A stretch of 64,000 nucleotides of DNA from Streptococcus mitis (GTDB taxonomy: Bacteria; Bacillota; Bacilli; Lactobacillales; Streptococcaceae). Under the pieces are notes generated by a model. The model had not been told where the DNA came from and ran no database searches. It saw only the letters and a list, made by a program, of their open reading frames with translations. Below, in pieces: positions 10,144 through 20,427 of this stretch. Location: the NCBI RefSeq assembly GCF_009496155.1, contig NZ_WIJP01000014.1, forward strand, positions 3,960-67,959, in the 5' to 3' direction. A program made the translations under genes and the position numbers. Numbering within the stretch: the first letter of the stretch is position 1; every line of letters begins with the position of its first letter.

Positions 10144-10389
10144 ATGAGCCAATATGCTTATATCCTCGTTGTAATTAGCTTGGTGTTTCTTTTTCTGCTT
10201 AATAAGTACGAGAAGGAGAGACTGCAAAAACTCTACCAAGAACAACTTTTAAAGGATGAAACATTTAGGACTGATATCAAAGAGAAAATTCAAACGACTG
10301 AAAACATCAATGATGTCATTGCATATATCAATAAAACTTACCATCTGGGAATGTTGCTATCAAAAGACATTACAGATCAATTGAAATAA
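10144..10389 (+). CDS. Small membrane-anchored protein of unknown function
   Basis: An 81-residue protein. Seen: one N-terminal hydrophobic segment (about residues 4-20, YAYILVVISLVFLFLL), followed by a charged, helix-prone tail rich in Lys, Glu and Gln (KYEKERLQKLYQEQ). I chose the ATG at 10144 because AGGGAG lies just upstream; an in-frame start 72 bases earlier lacks a binding site. It stands alone between the hairpin array and gpsA and has its own strong terminator. Function unknown; the tail suggests a cytosolic or surface coiled-coil-like segment tethered to the membrane. Confidence 0.65.
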   Translation: MSQYAYILVVISLVFLFLLNKYEKERLQKLYQEQLLKDETFRTDIKEKIQTTENINDVIAYINKTYHLGMLLSKDITDQLK

Positions 10390-10414
10390 ACCTAGCTATT
10401 CTTTAAGGAATATC

Positions 10415-10457
10415 AAAACCGAGACTGAGAGTTTAATACTTAGGCTCGGTTTTTATA
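10415..10457 (+). terminator. Intrinsic terminator
   Basis: Arms AAACCGAG and CTCGGTTT flank an 18-22 base loop and are followed by TTTTATATATTTTT. It closes the small membrane protein gene. Confidence 0.8.
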
Positions 10458-10558
10458 TATTTTTGAAATAACAAATCCTCCACTACCCCAGTAATGCAAG
10501 TGCAAAATCCTCTAGAATATGATAGAATAATGAAAAGGACTCTATTAAGGAGGAAAGC

Positions 10559-11575
10559 ATGAAAAAACAAACCGTCGCCGTCTTAGGGCCTGGTTCTTGG
10601 GGAACTGCCCTTTCACAAGTCTTAAATGACAATGGACACGAGGTACGTATTTGGGGAAATATTCCCGAACAAATCAATGAAATTAATACACACCATACTA
10701 ATACACACTACTTTAAAGATGTCTTTCTAGATGACAAAATCATTGCCTACACTGACTTAGCAGAGACACTGAAAGATGTGGATGCGATTTTGTTTGTTGT
10801 CCCAACAAAAGTGACACGACTTGTTGCCCAACAAGTTGCAAAAACCTTGGAACATAAGGCTATTATCATGCACGCATCAAAAGGATTAGAACCTGATAGC
10901 CATAAACGATTATCAACCATCCTTGAAGAAGAAATTCCTGAACAGCTCCGCAGTGATATTGTCGTTGTCTCAGGACCTAGCCATGCAGAAGAGACCATTG
11001 TGCGTGACCTGACTTTAATCACTGCTGCTTCTAAAGATTTACAAACAGCTCAATACGTGCAAGAACTCTTTAGCAATCACTACTTCCGACTTTATACCAA
11101 TACGGATGTTATTGGAGTCGAAACTGCCGGTGCTCTCAAAAATATTATTGCTGTCGGTGCTGGAGCTTTACACGGTTTGGGATTTGGTGACAATGCCAAG
11201 GCAGCCATCATCGCTCGAGGCTTGGCAGAAATTACCCGCTTAGGAGTAGCACTCGGTGCCAGTCCATTGACCTATAGTGGCTTATCTGGTGTGGGAGATT
11301 TGATCGTAACGGGAACCTCCGTCCACTCTCGTAACTGGAGAGCTGGAGATGCTCTTGGTCGGGGAGAATCCCTAGCTGATATCGAAGCCAATATGGGCAT
11401 GGTGATTGAAGGAATTTCAACGACTCGAGCAGCCTATGAACTAGCGCAAGAACTTGGAGTCTATATGCCAATTACACAGGCTATTTACCAAGTTATCTAT
11501 CACGGAACTAATATTAAAGATGCCATTTATGACATCATGAACAATGAATTTAAAGCAGAAAATGAGTGGTCTTAA
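10559..11575 (+). CDS. gpsA: Glycerol-3-phosphate dehydrogenase [NAD(P)+]
   Basis: A 338-residue cytosolic enzyme that reduces dihydroxyacetone phosphate to sn-glycerol-3-phosphate for phospholipid and teichoic acid synthesis. Seen: the N-terminal Rossmann motif [11 protein letters not shown], the conserved substrate region SGPSHAEE (GPSxAxE), the catalytic Lys in [12 protein letters not shown] near residue 195, and the C-terminal helical domain. Its ATG follows AAGGAGGAAAGC. It is followed by galU after 21 bases, so the two form an operon, and the pair supplies glycerol phosphate and UDP-glucose for the envelope. Confidence 0.96.
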   Translation: MKKQTVAVLGPGSWGTALSQVLNDNGHEVRIWGNIPEQINEINTHHTNTHYFKDVFLDDKIIAYTDLAETLKDVDAILFVVPTKVTRLVAQQVAKTLEHKAIIMHASKGLEPDSHKRLSTILEEEIPEQLRSDIVVVSGPSHAEETIVRDLTLITAASKDLQTAQYVQELFSNHYFRLYTNTDVIGVETAGALKNIIAVGAGALHGLGFGDNAKAAIIARGLAEITRLGVALGASPLTYSGLSGVGDLIVTGTSVHSRNWRAGDALGRGESLADIEANMGMVIEGISTTRAAYELAQELGVYMPITQAIYQVIYHGTNIKDAIYDIMNNEFKAENEWS

Positions 11576-11596
11576 CCCTCTAGAGAAAGGATTCTT

Positions 11597-12496
11597 ATGA
11601 CATCAAAAGTTAGAAAAGCAGTCATCCCTGCTGCTGGACTCGGGACTCGATTTTTACCAGCAACCAAGGCCCTTGCCAAAGAAATGTTGCCAATTGTAGA
11701 CAAACCAACTATCCAGTTTATCGTAGAAGAAGCTCTTAAATCAGGTATTGAAGATATTCTGGTTGTCACTGGTAAGTCAAAACGTTCTATTGAGGACCAC
11801 TTTGACTCAAACTTTGAGCTTGAATACAATCTTAAGGAAAAAGGCAAAACAGATTTGTTAAAATTGGTAGATGAAGCAACTGGTATGCGCCTCCATTTCA
11901 TTCGCCAAACTCACCCTCGCGGTCTTGGAGACGCTGTCCTACAAGCCAAAGCTTTTGTAGGGAATGAGCCCTTCGTTGTTATGCTGGGTGATGACCTTAT
12001 GGACATCACAAATGAGAATGCCGTTCCTTTGACAAAACAACTGATGAATGATTACGAAAAGACACACGCATCAACCATTGCTGTCATGCCTGTACCACAC
12101 GAAGACGTTTCATCATACGGGGTTATCGCTCCTCAGGGTGAAGGAAGTAATGGACTCTATAGCGTTGAAACTTTCGTAGAAAAACCAGCTCCCGAAGATG
12201 CACCAAGTGATTTGGCAATCATCGGTCGCTATCTACTCACACCTGAGATTTTTGATATCTTAGAAAATCAAACTCCTGGTGCTGGAAATGAAATCCAACT
12301 TACTGATGCTATTGATACGCTCAATAAAACTCAACGTGTTTTCGCCCGCGAATTTACAGGATCTCGTTACGACGTTGGGGATAAGTTTGGCTTTATGAAA
12401 ACATCTATTGACTATGCCCTCAAACACCCACAAGTCAAAGATGACTTGAAAGATTACATCATCCAACTGGGGAAAGAATTGGGTGAGGGAGAATAA
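11597..12496 (+). CDS. galU: UTP-glucose-1-phosphate uridylyltransferase
   Basis: A 299-residue nucleotidyltransferase that makes UDP-glucose from UTP and glucose-1-phosphate; in streptococci it feeds capsule, glycolipid and Leloir-pathway sugars. Seen: the signature [15 protein letters not shown] with the downstream K-E-MLP segment near the N-terminus, VMLGDDLMD near residue 130, and VEKP and [10 protein letters not shown] further on. Second gene of the gpsA-galU unit; its ATG follows GAAAGGATTCTT. A strong terminator follows. Confidence 0.96.
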   Translation: MTSKVRKAVIPAAGLGTRFLPATKALAKEMLPIVDKPTIQFIVEEALKSGIEDILVVTGKSKRSIEDHFDSNFELEYNLKEKGKTDLLKLVDEATGMRLHFIRQTHPRGLGDAVLQAKAFVGNEPFVVMLGDDLMDITNENAVPLTKQLMNDYEKTHASTIAVMPVPHEDVSSYGVIAPQGEGSNGLYSVETFVEKPAPEDAPSDLAIIGRYLLTPEIFDILENQTPGAGNEIQLTDAIDTLNKTQRVFAREFTGSRYDVGDKFGFMKTSIDYALKHPQVKDDLKDYIIQLGKELGEGE

Positions 12497-12510
12497 TCCA
12501 TCTTGCATAT

Positions 12511-12556
12511 GTAAAAAAGCATCTCTAAAATTTGTTCTCTAGAGATGCTTTTACTT
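12511..12556 (+). terminator. Terminator of gpsA-galU
   Basis: Arms AAAGCATCTCTA and AGAGATGCTTTT form a long stem followed by TTTTACTTT. The A-run on the other arm would let it act in both directions. Confidence 0.8.
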
Positions 12557-12632
12557 TAAAATTGCATGCGGTTTAAAATTACTGAGGTGTCTCTGTCAAT
12601 CTCCCATCGCAATCTTGGTACTTTGTCACTGA

Positions 12633-13160
12633 CTACAGAATTTCAAACACAAATCTGATTGATGTTTTGATGATCCGAGCCGTTTCTCTAGCATCTAACT
12701 GATCTGTAAACAGCAAGTGATTTTTTTTGATATTTTTAGCTAGGAACTCATTTCTTGACTGGATTGATAAATCGCCTGTTCTCTCAATTTCTTTCCTTAA
12801 GGAATCTCGTTTTTTCAAGGTTTCTTCTTCAGCCAGCAGGACACAGTATTTTAAACTGATTTGTTTTTCTTTTAAGAAGGTTGCAATTTTCTTTAGTTGC
12901 TCTTCAAAAATGACATATTCTATCACAACGGTAATGCCTCGGTCGATGAAATTATTGATCAGACTGATGATATTATCCCAAAATAAATCCATGTAATAAC
13001 CATCATCTTCCCAAGGAGCCACGAGTCCTCCTTTAATCATTAAATAAATCATGTCGCCTTCAATTACTGCACTTTTCTTAAAAGAATAGGCCAACTCCTT
13101 ACTGACTGTGCTTTTCCCAACACCAGGAGGGCCTGAAATGATGTAAACACAATTTTCCAA
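12633..13160 (-). CDS. P-loop nucleotide kinase-like protein
   Basis: A 175-residue protein. Seen: an N-terminal Walker A GPPGVGKST (about residues 10-18), an acidic VIEGDMIYL stretch after it that could position substrate, and a later lid-like region rich in Lys and Arg (KKRDSLRKEIERTG). This architecture matches small AAA_18/AAA_33 phosphotransferases such as shikimate, gluconate or antibiotic kinases. The substrate cannot be told. The start is a TTG at 13160, preceded by AGAGGT. It is a monocistronic gene that converges on galU. The 13161-13435 gap is AT-rich and holds nothing I can name. Confidence 0.6.
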   Translation of the reverse strand: MENCVYIISGPPGVGKSTVSKELAYSFKKSAVIEGDMIYLMIKGGLVAPWEDDGYYMDLFWDNIISLINNFIDRGITVVIEYVIFEEQLKKIATFLKEKQISLKYCVLLAEEETLKKRDSLRKEIERTGDLSIQSRNEFLAKNIKKNHLLFTDQLDARETARIIKTSIRFVFEIL

Positions 13161-13435
13161 CTTTATACCTCTTTTATTCTAATAATTCTTCAATCAATTT
13201 CTAATATTATAACATTTTCTATTTTTAAAATACATATAATAAGACTAATACAACACTATATTCTAAAAACTTAATACAAAAGAAATAAAAAAGCACACCA
13301 TTCTCAATTTTCTGCAAAAAACCTTATTTACAAATGACTTCTTCACGATAGAATGGGCGCTCACTTTCTCAAATCATCTACACACAACGACTTATTTTTA
13401 GAGCTGTGTTGTTTCGAATGGTTCCAAAACACATT

Positions 13436-13466
13436 AAAAGCTACTCATTTTTTAAGTAGCTTTTTT
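13436..13466. terminator. Bidirectional terminator-like hairpin downstream of the rhomboid gene
   Basis: Arms AAAAGCTACT and AGTAGCTTTT surround a short AT loop. The plus side is followed by TTTTTTCTT and the minus side by a weaker T-tract. It serves the end of the rhomboid/5-FCL operon. Confidence 0.6.
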
Positions 13467-13491
13467 CTTATTCAAGTTTACATATTAGTCG

Positions 13492-14172
13492 TCACAATCC
13501 CATTCCCTTGTAGAAAAGCAAGACTGCAAGTCCTACAAACAACACTACCGCTCCTAACCTCTGGATGGTACTATACATCCGTCTTTCACCTCGAACTGGA
13601 AAGATAACTGCTAGAAATGCTCCGCCAACTGCACCACCGATATGACCTGCTAGGCTGATTCCTGGAATCAGAACACTTCCAATAATGTTAACCACAAAAA
13701 GTGTCAGATAAGACTGTCCTAGCTGTTGGATATAGGGGTTGCGAGTAGCATAGCGAAGAACAATAATTGCAGCAAATAGCCCATAGAGAGAGGTAGAGGC
13801 TCCTGCTGCTAAGGATTTGGGACTAAATACAAAAACAAAGAGATTACCCATCATTCCTGATAAAAGATAGAGAAAGAAAAACTTCTTGGATCCGAAAATT
13901 TCCTCTACCTGCCTACCAAGATAATAGAGCGAAAGCATATTGACAATGAAATGCTCCCACCCAATATGAACAAATATGGCAGAGAAGAGACGCCAAGTCT
14001 GCTCAGGAAAGAGGCGAATAGCAGGGCCATACATGGCTCCAAATCGAAATAGGGTGTCTGCCTTGTCGAAGTTTCCGCCTGTAGTGACCAACATTAGTAG
14101 AAACACCAAGGCCGTCACTAAGAGGAAGAAACTCGTCACAGGATAACGTCTATCAAAGATTTCCTTCATCAA
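13492..14172 (-). CDS. Rhomboid family intramembrane serine protease
   Basis: A 226-residue polytopic protein. Seen: about six to seven hydrophobic segments, the HIGWEHFIVNM motif in the second helix, the catalytic GASTSLYG (Ser of GxS near residue 127), and the catalytic His in AGHIGGAVGGA near residue 180. Known: rhomboids cut helices within the membrane; substrates here are unknown. It starts 20 bases before the end of the upstream 5-FCL gene, so the two are translationally coupled. This pairing is common in streptococci. Confidence 0.9.
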   Translation of the reverse strand: MMKEIFDRRYPVTSFFLLVTALVFLLMLVTTGGNFDKADTLFRFGAMYGPAIRLFPEQTWRLFSAIFVHIGWEHFIVNMLSLYYLGRQVEEIFGSKKFFFLYLLSGMMGNLFVFVFSPKSLAAGASTSLYGLFAAIIVLRYATRNPYIQQLGQSYLTLFVVNIIGSVLIPGISLAGHIGGAVGGAFLAVIFPVRGERRMYSTIQRLGAVVLFVGLAVLLFYKGMGL

Positions 14173-14692
14173 TTAAAACCTCCTGAACAGGAATATCATG
14201 CTTTTCAGGGATAAAGTCCTTAATTTGACAAGGATATATCGTACTCAAAGTATGACCAGAAAAATGTTTCAGATAGCGGTCATAATAACCTCCACCGTAT
14301 CCAATCCGATATCCTTCCGTCGTAAAAGCCAGACCAGGAACATGAATCAAATCAATCTGAGAGGCATCCACAACTTCCAAATTTCCCTGTGGTTCCAGTA
14401 AGCCAAAGGAAGTTTTGACCAGTTGTTGCGGATTATAGACTACAAAATCCATGCGCCCCTTGGGATAGGTTTTGGGTATCAGAACCTTCTTGCCGTCCTT
14501 CAGCGCCTGCTCAATCAGTTCCTGCGTTTGAAATTCGTGAGGAAAAGAGAGATAGGTTGCGATAATTTTAGCTTCTTGGTAAAAGGGGTGTTGTAACAAT
14601 CGCTCGGTTAAAGCTTGGTCTATAGCCTGTTTTTGTTCTTGAGGTAAAGACTTCATTTCTTGCAAGACTTGCTTGCGTAATTCTGCTTTCAT
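14153..14692 (-). CDS. 5-formyltetrahydrofolate cyclo-ligase
   Basis: A 179-residue cytosolic enzyme that converts 5-formyl-THF to 5,10-methenyl-THF with ATP. Seen: an N-terminal helical KAELRKQVLQEM region, FLSFPHE-like substrate strand (TYLSFPHEFQT), and the C-terminal signature GYRIGYGGGYYDRYL. I chose the ATG at 14692, with AGAGGAA upstream; an alternative TTG two codons earlier is possible. It follows the M20 peptidase gene by 11 bases and overlaps the rhomboid gene, giving a compact operon. Confidence 0.92.
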   Translation of the reverse strand: MKAELRKQVLQEMKSLPQEQKQAIDQALTERLLQHPFYQEAKIIATYLSFPHEFQTQELIEQALKDGKKVLIPKTYPKGRMDFVVYNPQQLVKTSFGLLEPQGNLEVVDASQIDLIHVPGLAFTTEGYRIGYGGGYYDRYLKHFSGHTLSTIYPCQIKDFIPEKHDIPVQEVLIDEGNL

Positions 14693-14703
14693 AGACAATT
14701 CCT

Positions 14704-15834
14704 CTACTCTGCTGCCTTCTTTTTCAGGAAACTAGAAACCGCATCCAATCCAATGGCTAAGGCTTCTTCCTTAGGACTCATCTGAGGGTGATGAAGGGCG
14801 TAGGGACTATCGATACCTAGCCAAAACATCACGCCATCAACCTTTGAAAGGAGATAACCGAAGTCCTCACCTGTCATAGCAGGTTCTATATCAATCAGAT
14901 TGATTCCGTCTTTTTCTTCAAAGAAGTTCATCAGTTCACGCGCCAAGGCTGGATTGTTCTCAACAGGCAGGTAACCACCTTGTTTGAGTTCCACTTCAAC
15001 TTCCATATCAAAGGCTGCTGCAACTCCTTCTGCAACTGTTTTGACCCGCTTTTGCACCAAGAGACTCATATCCTGAGTCAAGGCCCGAATAGTTCCATGC
15101 AAAAAAGCTGTGTCTGTGATGACATTGTTGGTTGTTCCAGCTTGAAAAACGCCAAAGGTCACCACTGCTCCCTCGATTGGGTTAACATTGCGGCTGACAA
15201 CTGACTGCACCTGGGTCACAAAGTAACTAGCAGCCACCAAGGCATCATTAGCTTCATGTGGAAAGGCTGCGTGTCCCCCTTTGCCTTTGAAACGAATCTT
15301 CACCTCGCAAGTCCCTGCAAAGAGTGTATGAGTATTAGTCGCAATCTGACCAACCTTCAAATCTGGTCGAACATGAAGGCCATAAAATTGATCTGGTAGC
15401 CAGTCTCCAAAAGCGCCATCTTCATACATGAGCATCCCACCAGCTTCATTTTCTTCAGCGGGCTGAAATAGGAAAAGCAAATTATTTTTCGGTTGCTCCT
15501 CAAGGGCGCGCTCAAGACAGCCCAAAGCAATAGTCATATGGAAATCATGTCCACAAGCATGCATGCGACCTTGGTGTTGAGAGGCGAAAGGAAGTCCTGT
15601 TTGTTCAACGATAGGCAGACCATCAATATCTGTCCGCCAACCAATGGTACGCTCTGGCTGACTTCCCTGCAAGTAGACCAAAATACCTGTCCGCCAAGTA
15701 CGAACTTGAACAAAATCCTTGCCCGCAGTCAATTTCTCAATCACATCCAATAAATAAGACTGAGTCTTGAACTCCTCCAAGCCAATCTCTGGAATCTGGT
15801 GCAAATCTCGTCTAGTCTGAATCAAATCTAACAT
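14704..15834 (-). CDS. M20-family deacetylase, probable N-acetyldiaminopimelate deacetylase
   Basis: A 376-residue metal-dependent amidohydrolase. Seen: the N-terminal [14 protein letters not shown] motif, metal-site segments MHACGHDFH (Cys-Gly-His, about residue 92) and PAEENEAGG, and a bacterial dimerisation lid in the middle. Known: DapL/YkuR-type enzymes remove acetyl from N-acetyl-LL-diaminopimelate in the acetylase branch of lysine synthesis. The neighbouring acetyltransferase at 15902 supports this assignment; from sequence alone it could be an aminoacylase or hippurate hydrolase. Confidence 0.85.
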   Translation of the reverse strand: MLDLIQTRRDLHQIPEIGLEEFKTQSYLLDVIEKLTAGKDFVQVRTWRTGILVYLQGSQPERTIGWRTDIDGLPIVEQTGLPFASQHQGRMHACGHDFHMTIALGCLERALEEQPKNNLLFLFQPAEENEAGGMLMYEDGAFGDWLPDQFYGLHVRPDLKVGQIATNTHTLFAGTCEVKIRFKGKGGHAAFPHEANDALVAASYFVTQVQSVVSRNVNPIEGAVVTFGVFQAGTTNNVITDTAFLHGTIRALTQDMSLLVQKRVKTVAEGVAAAFDMEVEVELKQGGYLPVENNPALARELMNFFEEKDGINLIDIEPAMTGEDFGYLLSKVDGVMFWLGIDSPYALHHPQMSPKEEALAIGLDAVSSFLKKKAAE

Positions 15835-15901
15835 CTGTCTGTCCTCCTATATAGCAGAAAGAGGCTGGAAGAAGGGTTCCGCCTCTATTTTTCTTTTACC
15901 A

Positions 15902-16600
15902 TTACAAGGTACGAAGCGCATCTTCTAGCGCTGTTTTTTGTTGGGTTTGGGCATCAATCTCTTTGATGATACGAGCTGGAACACCTGCTACTACTACGTT
16001 TTCTGGGACATCTTGAGTAACGATAGCTCCTGCTGCGACAACTGAACCACTACCGATTTGAACTCCTTCGATAACCACTGCGTTGGCCCCGATAAGAACA
16101 TTGTCTCCAACACGGACTGGTTCAGCGCTCGCTGGCTCAATCACACCTGCAAGAACCGCTCCTGCACCAACGTGACTGTTTTTCCCAACTATAGCACGAC
16201 CACCAAGGATAGCCCCCATGTCAATCATAGTTCCTGCACCAATTTCAGCACCGATATTGATAACAGCTCCCATCATGATAACAGCATTGTCTCCAATTTC
16301 AACCTGGTCACGGATAATCGCACCTGGCTCGATACGAGCATTGATAGCACGTTTATCTAGCAAGGGAACTGCAGAATTACGAGCATCTTGCTCAACAACA
16401 TAGTCTTGATTTTCTACCAAACCATCGAGAAGCGGAGCCACGTCCTTCCAGTCTCCAAATAGGACATTCCCTAGCTTAACAACAGAGCTTGGTACAGCAG
16501 TTGCGAGTTGTCCTTCAAAGGTTACTTTAACACTGGTTTTCTTTTCAGCATTGGCGATAAATTGGATAATTTCTTGAGCGTTCATTTTTGTAGCAGTCAT
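15902..16600 (-). CDS. dapH: Tetrahydrodipicolinate N-acetyltransferase
   Basis: A 232-residue left-handed beta-helix acetyltransferase. Seen: an N-terminal alpha/beta region, then many hexapeptide repeats such as [20 protein letters not shown] and VGAGAVLAG from about residue 95 to 205. Known: it acetylates tetrahydrodipicolinate in the acetyl-DAP route to lysine, which in streptococci supplies the peptidoglycan stem residue. It is often also called dapD. It leads the operon with the M20 deacetylase, 67 bases apart with a hairpin between. Its own start has AGGAGGCGCCT upstream. Its long leader contains a terminator and other structure. Confidence 0.92.
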   Translation of the reverse strand: MTATKMNAQEIIQFIANAEKKTSVKVTFEGQLATAVPSSVVKLGNVLFGDWKDVAPLLDGLVENQDYVVEQDARNSAVPLLDKRAINARIEPGAIIRDQVEIGDNAVIMMGAVINIGAEIGAGTMIDMGAILGGRAIVGKNSHVGAGAVLAGVIEPASAEPVRVGDNVLIGANAVVIEGVQIGSGSVVAAGAIVTQDVPENVVVAGVPARIIKEIDAQTQQKTALEDALRTL

Positions 16601-16639
16601 AGGCGCCTCCTAGTTCATTTTAATGATACCTATTCTACC

Positions 16640-16793
16640 AAAAAAGGCCTCAAATTTGAAGCCTTTTTGTTTGTTTTTAGGTATGATTTTTAGGGATGTG
16701 AGATAAAAGGTGCTGTCGGTAAAAGTAAGCCCCTACCGATACAACCTAAAAACACTCTTCACAACTATCTCCCCGTGTTTTATTGACTATTCT
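16640..16793 (-). ncRNA. Structured leader with terminator upstream of dapH
   Basis: The 150-base leader on the minus strand has a closing helix GAGATA/TATCTC (16700-16705 with 16766-16771), inside it a hairpin TCGGTA/TACCGA (16716-16721 with 16734-16739), and just before the gene an intrinsic terminator with arms AAGGC/GCCTT and a T-run (16640-16668). A terminator between promoter and gene suggests control by attenuation, plausibly riboswitch-like and tied to lysine or diaminopimelate. The class is not identified. Confidence 0.55.
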
Positions 16794-16802
16794 AGTATAG
16801 CA
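16794..16802 (-). promoter_or_regulatory. dapH leader promoter (-10)
   Basis: On the minus strand TGTGCTATACT forms an extended -10 (TATACT at 16794-16799) just after the end of the upstream permease gene. No good -35 is present, consistent with an extended -10 promoter. Confidence 0.6.
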
Positions 16803-16828
16803 CACTTTTAGAATTAAGAAAAGACTTT

Positions 16829-17740
16829 TTATTTACTTTCTTTCGCTTCTTCTATCGATAGGAAAATCATGGGTAAAATAATCAGGGCCATAGCTAGAAG
16901 AAGGGACCAATCCACTACCAAGCCTAAAAATAAAACACTCAGCAGAGCCGAAGAGAGGGGTTCGCTGGCACTGATAACGGAAACCACCAAAGGAGAAACC
17001 AAGGACACAGCCTTCATGGAAATAAAAAAAGCAAAAGCCGTCCCAAAGAAAGCGATAATGAGACAAATCAAAATACTCCAAATATCAGGAGTAAAGGAAA
17101 TCTGATAAACCGGCGAGAGAACATTGCTAAATAAACCAGCCAAAATCATCCCCCACCCAACCGTGGGAACAAAACCATAGCGCTTAGCAAAAGGCTGAGG
17201 TAGGATAACGTTAAACATAACACCCATGGCACTCAGCAGACCTGTTATAAGGGCTAGTGGCGTCATGGATAACTGAGAGAGATCTCCCTTTGTCGCCATC
17301 AAGCAAACACCCAACATGGCAATCAAAACATAGAAAATAGCGCTTTTTGACGCTCGTTTTTGATAAACCAAGCGATTGTAAAAGAGGATAAAGACTGGAC
17401 TGATAAACTGTAAAATAGTTGCTGTCGCTGCATTTGAGTATTCTACGCAGAGATAGAAAAAATACTGAACTGAAAAAATCCCCAAAATAGCATAGGCTAA
17501 AAAGGGTAGATAATTTTTCTTGTCTCGCCAAATATCTAGCACTTGCGATTTTAATTGCATTGCTGACCAAATGAGTACAAGACTCCCTGCCAGTGTCAAA
17601 CGCATAGAGGTAATCCAGCCCGACGACACCTGATAATGAGTAAAGAAATACTCTCCTAGAATCCCACAGATTCCCCAGATTAAGCCAGATAAGAGCGAAT
17701 AAATAGTTCCTTTAACAATCTTTTTCTGATACTGATTCAT
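16829..17740 (-). CDS. EamA/DMT-family permease
   Basis: A 303-residue integral membrane protein with about ten hydrophobic helices and the internal two-fold repeat typical of drug/metabolite transporters. Seen: an N-terminal IYSLLSGLIWGICGILGEYF and a second-half SAMGVMFNVILPQPF. Substrate unknown; DMT members export amino acids, nucleotides or drugs. It lies between pbp1b and the lysine genes, and has a start ATG with few upstream features (ACGAAATAAAGGT). It is probably transcribed alone. Confidence 0.85.
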   Translation of the reverse strand: MNQYQKKIVKGTIYSLLSGLIWGICGILGEYFFTHYQVSSGWITSMRLTLAGSLVLIWSAMQLKSQVLDIWRDKKNYLPFLAYAILGIFSVQYFFYLCVEYSNAATATILQFISPVFILFYNRLVYQKRASKSAIFYVLIAMLGVCLMATKGDLSQLSMTPLALITGLLSAMGVMFNVILPQPFAKRYGFVPTVGWGMILAGLFSNVLSPVYQISFTPDIWSILICLIIAFFGTAFAFFISMKAVSLVSPLVVSVISASEPLSSALLSVLFLGLVVDWSLLLAMALIILPMIFLSIEEAKESK

Positions 17741-17796
17741 ACCTTTATTGTAACACGAAAGGACAAAAGAAAAAAGTGGTAATCAATACCACTTTC

Positions 17797-20286
17797 TTAT
17801 CTTCTACTATTTGATTGTGTAGGTGATGATGAACTTGATGTACTGCTAGAGCTAGCACTTGAACTACTACTTGAACTGTTATTCGAACTAGTGCTTGAGC
17901 TGGAAGGAGTTGGTAGTGTGCTAACGATACTTGACCAAGCATTTTGATAATCTGCTTCACTTCCTCCAATAGCAAAATGATAGCTGGTCGTAGGAGCTCC
18001 CACCTTGTTAGCCCAATAGCTCGTTACAGTAGAACCTGAAAGATCCACCGTTTTTCCATTAACGGTTACTTTGCCTGGCTTCTGCCCTGTAGATCTGAGG
18101 ACCTGAGATTGAGTCACACTAGAATCAAGATTAAAGCGTTCATTGCCCCAAACACCAGGCTCAGCCTGTTGGATAGCATTGACCAAGTAAGCCATATATT
18201 TGGCATTTCGATAATGCCCAGCCCCTTTAGCCATTGGGCGGTTGTCATCATGCCCTAGCCAACCACCTAGAGTCAATCTTGGTGTTGAAAGCATGAGCCA
18301 CATATTCTCATCTTCATTGGTCGTACCAGTCTTACCAATCCAGTCTGCACGAGCTAAGTTTGAGTTAATAGAAGCCAAGTCCGTTTGGAAACTTGAAGTG
18401 ATTCGAGATGAAATCACTTCACGAAGCAAACTCTGCATAATCGTTGCTGTTGCCTTCGAGTAAACTTGAACTGGTTTATCTTGGAACTCGTAGATTACTC
18501 TACCATCAGATGATTCAATCTTAGAAATCACATGTTTCTGATGGTAGATACCGTTATTGGCAATTGTTTGATAACCATTGGTATGCTGAGCAACTGTGAC
18601 TTCAATACCACCGCCCATAGGTAGACTTTCGATACCGTACTCTGGAATCTCATAACCCATTTTCTCCATGTATCCCTTGACATCCACGCCCTTCTCACGA
18701 AGCATACGATAGGTCCAATAGGCTGGGATATTCCACGAATAGTTCAAGGCTTCCCCCAGGGTCATCATGCCTGTACCTGGACTGTTTACATACATGATAG
18801 GATTTCCATTAGAGAATTTTGTCGGATAATTGGACAAGATACTGGCGCTTCCCATCAAACCTTGGTCAATGGCAATACCGTAGGCCAATAAAGGCTTAGT
18901 TGTAGAGGCTGGTGAACGCTTGGTATCAAAGGCGTGATTGTTTTGATTTGTCTGGTAATTACGACCACCGACGAAACCTAGAACTGCTCCTGTTTTATTG
19001 TCCATCAAAACATTCCCTACTTCAGGCTGCCCAGTCGAATCATCTACCAAACGACCGTAGTTAGCAACTGCATTTTGCATGGCATTATGGATTTTTTTAT
19101 TGATCGTTGTAGTAATTTTGTAGCCACCTTTACTTAGTTCCTGCTCAGCTCGCTCATGATAAGCTTTTTGAATCGACTCGTTTTTCAACTCTTGGCTAGA
19201 AACATTGTCCTGTTGAACTAAATAATCATACATCCGATCTGTTGCTTCAGCCATAGCCGTAAAGTAAAGGTAATCTCTTGAAACAGCATTGATAGTTCCT
19301 GATGGCAAGAAATCTTGTTTGAGATTATAATCCTTGTACTGGTCGTATTCTTCCTGAGTCAGAGCACCCGTACGGTACATGTTGTAGAGAACATCCTTGG
19401 CCCGCTTCAAACCAAGCTCTAAGTCTTCATCACTCTTTAACTCTCCAGTATTTTCATAAGGGGAATAAGTAATCGGACTCTGTGGCAAACCTGCTAAGAA
19501 AGCGGCTTGAGGAATACTCAACTTGTTCGCATCGATACCGAAAATCCCTTCAGCAGCTTGCTGGGCACCTGCAATATTCTGCCCTTTATGATTTCGACCA
19601 AAGGGAGCAACATTGAGATAGGTGGTCAAGATTTCATCCTTGCTCATGCTACGTTCCAAGGCAAGGGCATCGACAATTTCTGTAGCCTTACGAGCCAAAG
19701 TCGGAGCATCTCCAACCACTTGTTGTTTGATTAACTGTTGGGTCAAGGTCGAGCCTCCGCTAGATGAGCCCAAACCTGCAAAGGTTCCCAAAGTCGCCCG
19801 AATCACAGCTTTGGGCACAACCCCATTATGTTCAAGAAAATGTTCATCCTCAGTTGCAACGATAGCCTTTTTGAGATTGTCCGATATTTCCTCAGATGAA
19901 ACAGAAGTTCGCAGTAGGTCACTCTCAATAGATGCAATGACACTCCCATCTGCATAAACAATTTCTGAGATGGAAGAAATATTTTTAACCTGTTTGACCA
20001 AGTCCTCCGCTTGGGGAACCTTAGCCTTGTCAAACAAAGCAACTCCATAACCAAGAGCTACACCAGCACCAAAAAGCCCACCGATAAAGCCTAGAATAAA
20101 GAGAGTATTCAAAATTCCCTTGATAGCAACTAAAATGCTACCTAGGATAGCCAGAACTTTCCCACCTGTCCCATCCGACTGCTTCTCTTCTGAGACTTTC
20201 TCTGATTTTTTATGATTTATTTTTGATGTTACTAGCTGGAAAAATTCCAGCATTTTTCGTTTTAATTCATTTAATTGATTTTGCAT
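17797..20286 (-). CDS. pbp1b: Bifunctional penicillin-binding protein 1B
   Basis: An 829-residue class A PBP that polymerises and cross-links peptidoglycan. Seen: a short cytosolic segment, one transmembrane helix (about residues 50-90), a glycosyltransferase domain with [13 protein letters not shown] and [12 protein letters not shown], and a transpeptidase domain with SxxK (ASTTKP, near residue 458), SWN near 517 and KTGT near 649. The tail is Ser-rich low complexity. I chose the ATG at 20286, preceded by GTGAGGAAA; a GTG four codons earlier would overlap that binding site. Divergent from tyrS. Confidence 0.95.
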   Translation of the reverse strand: MQNQLNELKRKMLEFFQLVTSKINHKKSEKVSEEKQSDGTGGKVLAILGSILVAIKGILNTLFILGFIGGLFGAGVALGYGVALFDKAKVPQAEDLVKQVKNISSISEIVYADGSVIASIESDLLRTSVSSEEISDNLKKAIVATEDEHFLEHNGVVPKAVIRATLGTFAGLGSSSGGSTLTQQLIKQQVVGDAPTLARKATEIVDALALERSMSKDEILTTYLNVAPFGRNHKGQNIAGAQQAAEGIFGIDANKLSIPQAAFLAGLPQSPITYSPYENTGELKSDEDLELGLKRAKDVLYNMYRTGALTQEEYDQYKDYNLKQDFLPSGTINAVSRDYLYFTAMAEATDRMYDYLVQQDNVSSQELKNESIQKAYHERAEQELSKGGYKITTTINKKIHNAMQNAVANYGRLVDDSTGQPEVGNVLMDNKTGAVLGFVGGRNYQTNQNNHAFDTKRSPASTTKPLLAYGIAIDQGLMGSASILSNYPTKFSNGNPIMYVNSPGTGMMTLGEALNYSWNIPAYWTYRMLREKGVDVKGYMEKMGYEIPEYGIESLPMGGGIEVTVAQHTNGYQTIANNGIYHQKHVISKIESSDGRVIYEFQDKPVQVYSKATATIMQSLLREVISSRITSSFQTDLASINSNLARADWIGKTGTTNEDENMWLMLSTPRLTLGGWLGHDDNRPMAKGAGHYRNAKYMAYLVNAIQQAEPGVWGNERFNLDSSVTQSQVLRSTGQKPGKVTVNGKTVDLSGSTVTSYWANKVGAPTTSYHFAIGGSEADYQNAWSSIVSTLPTPSSSSTSSNNSSSSSSSASSSSTSSSSSPTQSNSRR

Positions 20287-20427
20287 GGATTTCCTCACTC
20301 TATTTATTATACCACAAAAGGGAAACTTTCAATAAAATAGCCACTTTCTTCCCTATTCTACTAGGCTATTGCCCAAGTTTGTGATACAATAGTTAGAAAC
20401 AATAATTTTAAAAAGGAGAAAAGACAC

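Noticed and set aside
20299..20427. T-box leader for tyrS
   Set aside because: The gap is too short and has no specifier or antiterminator features.
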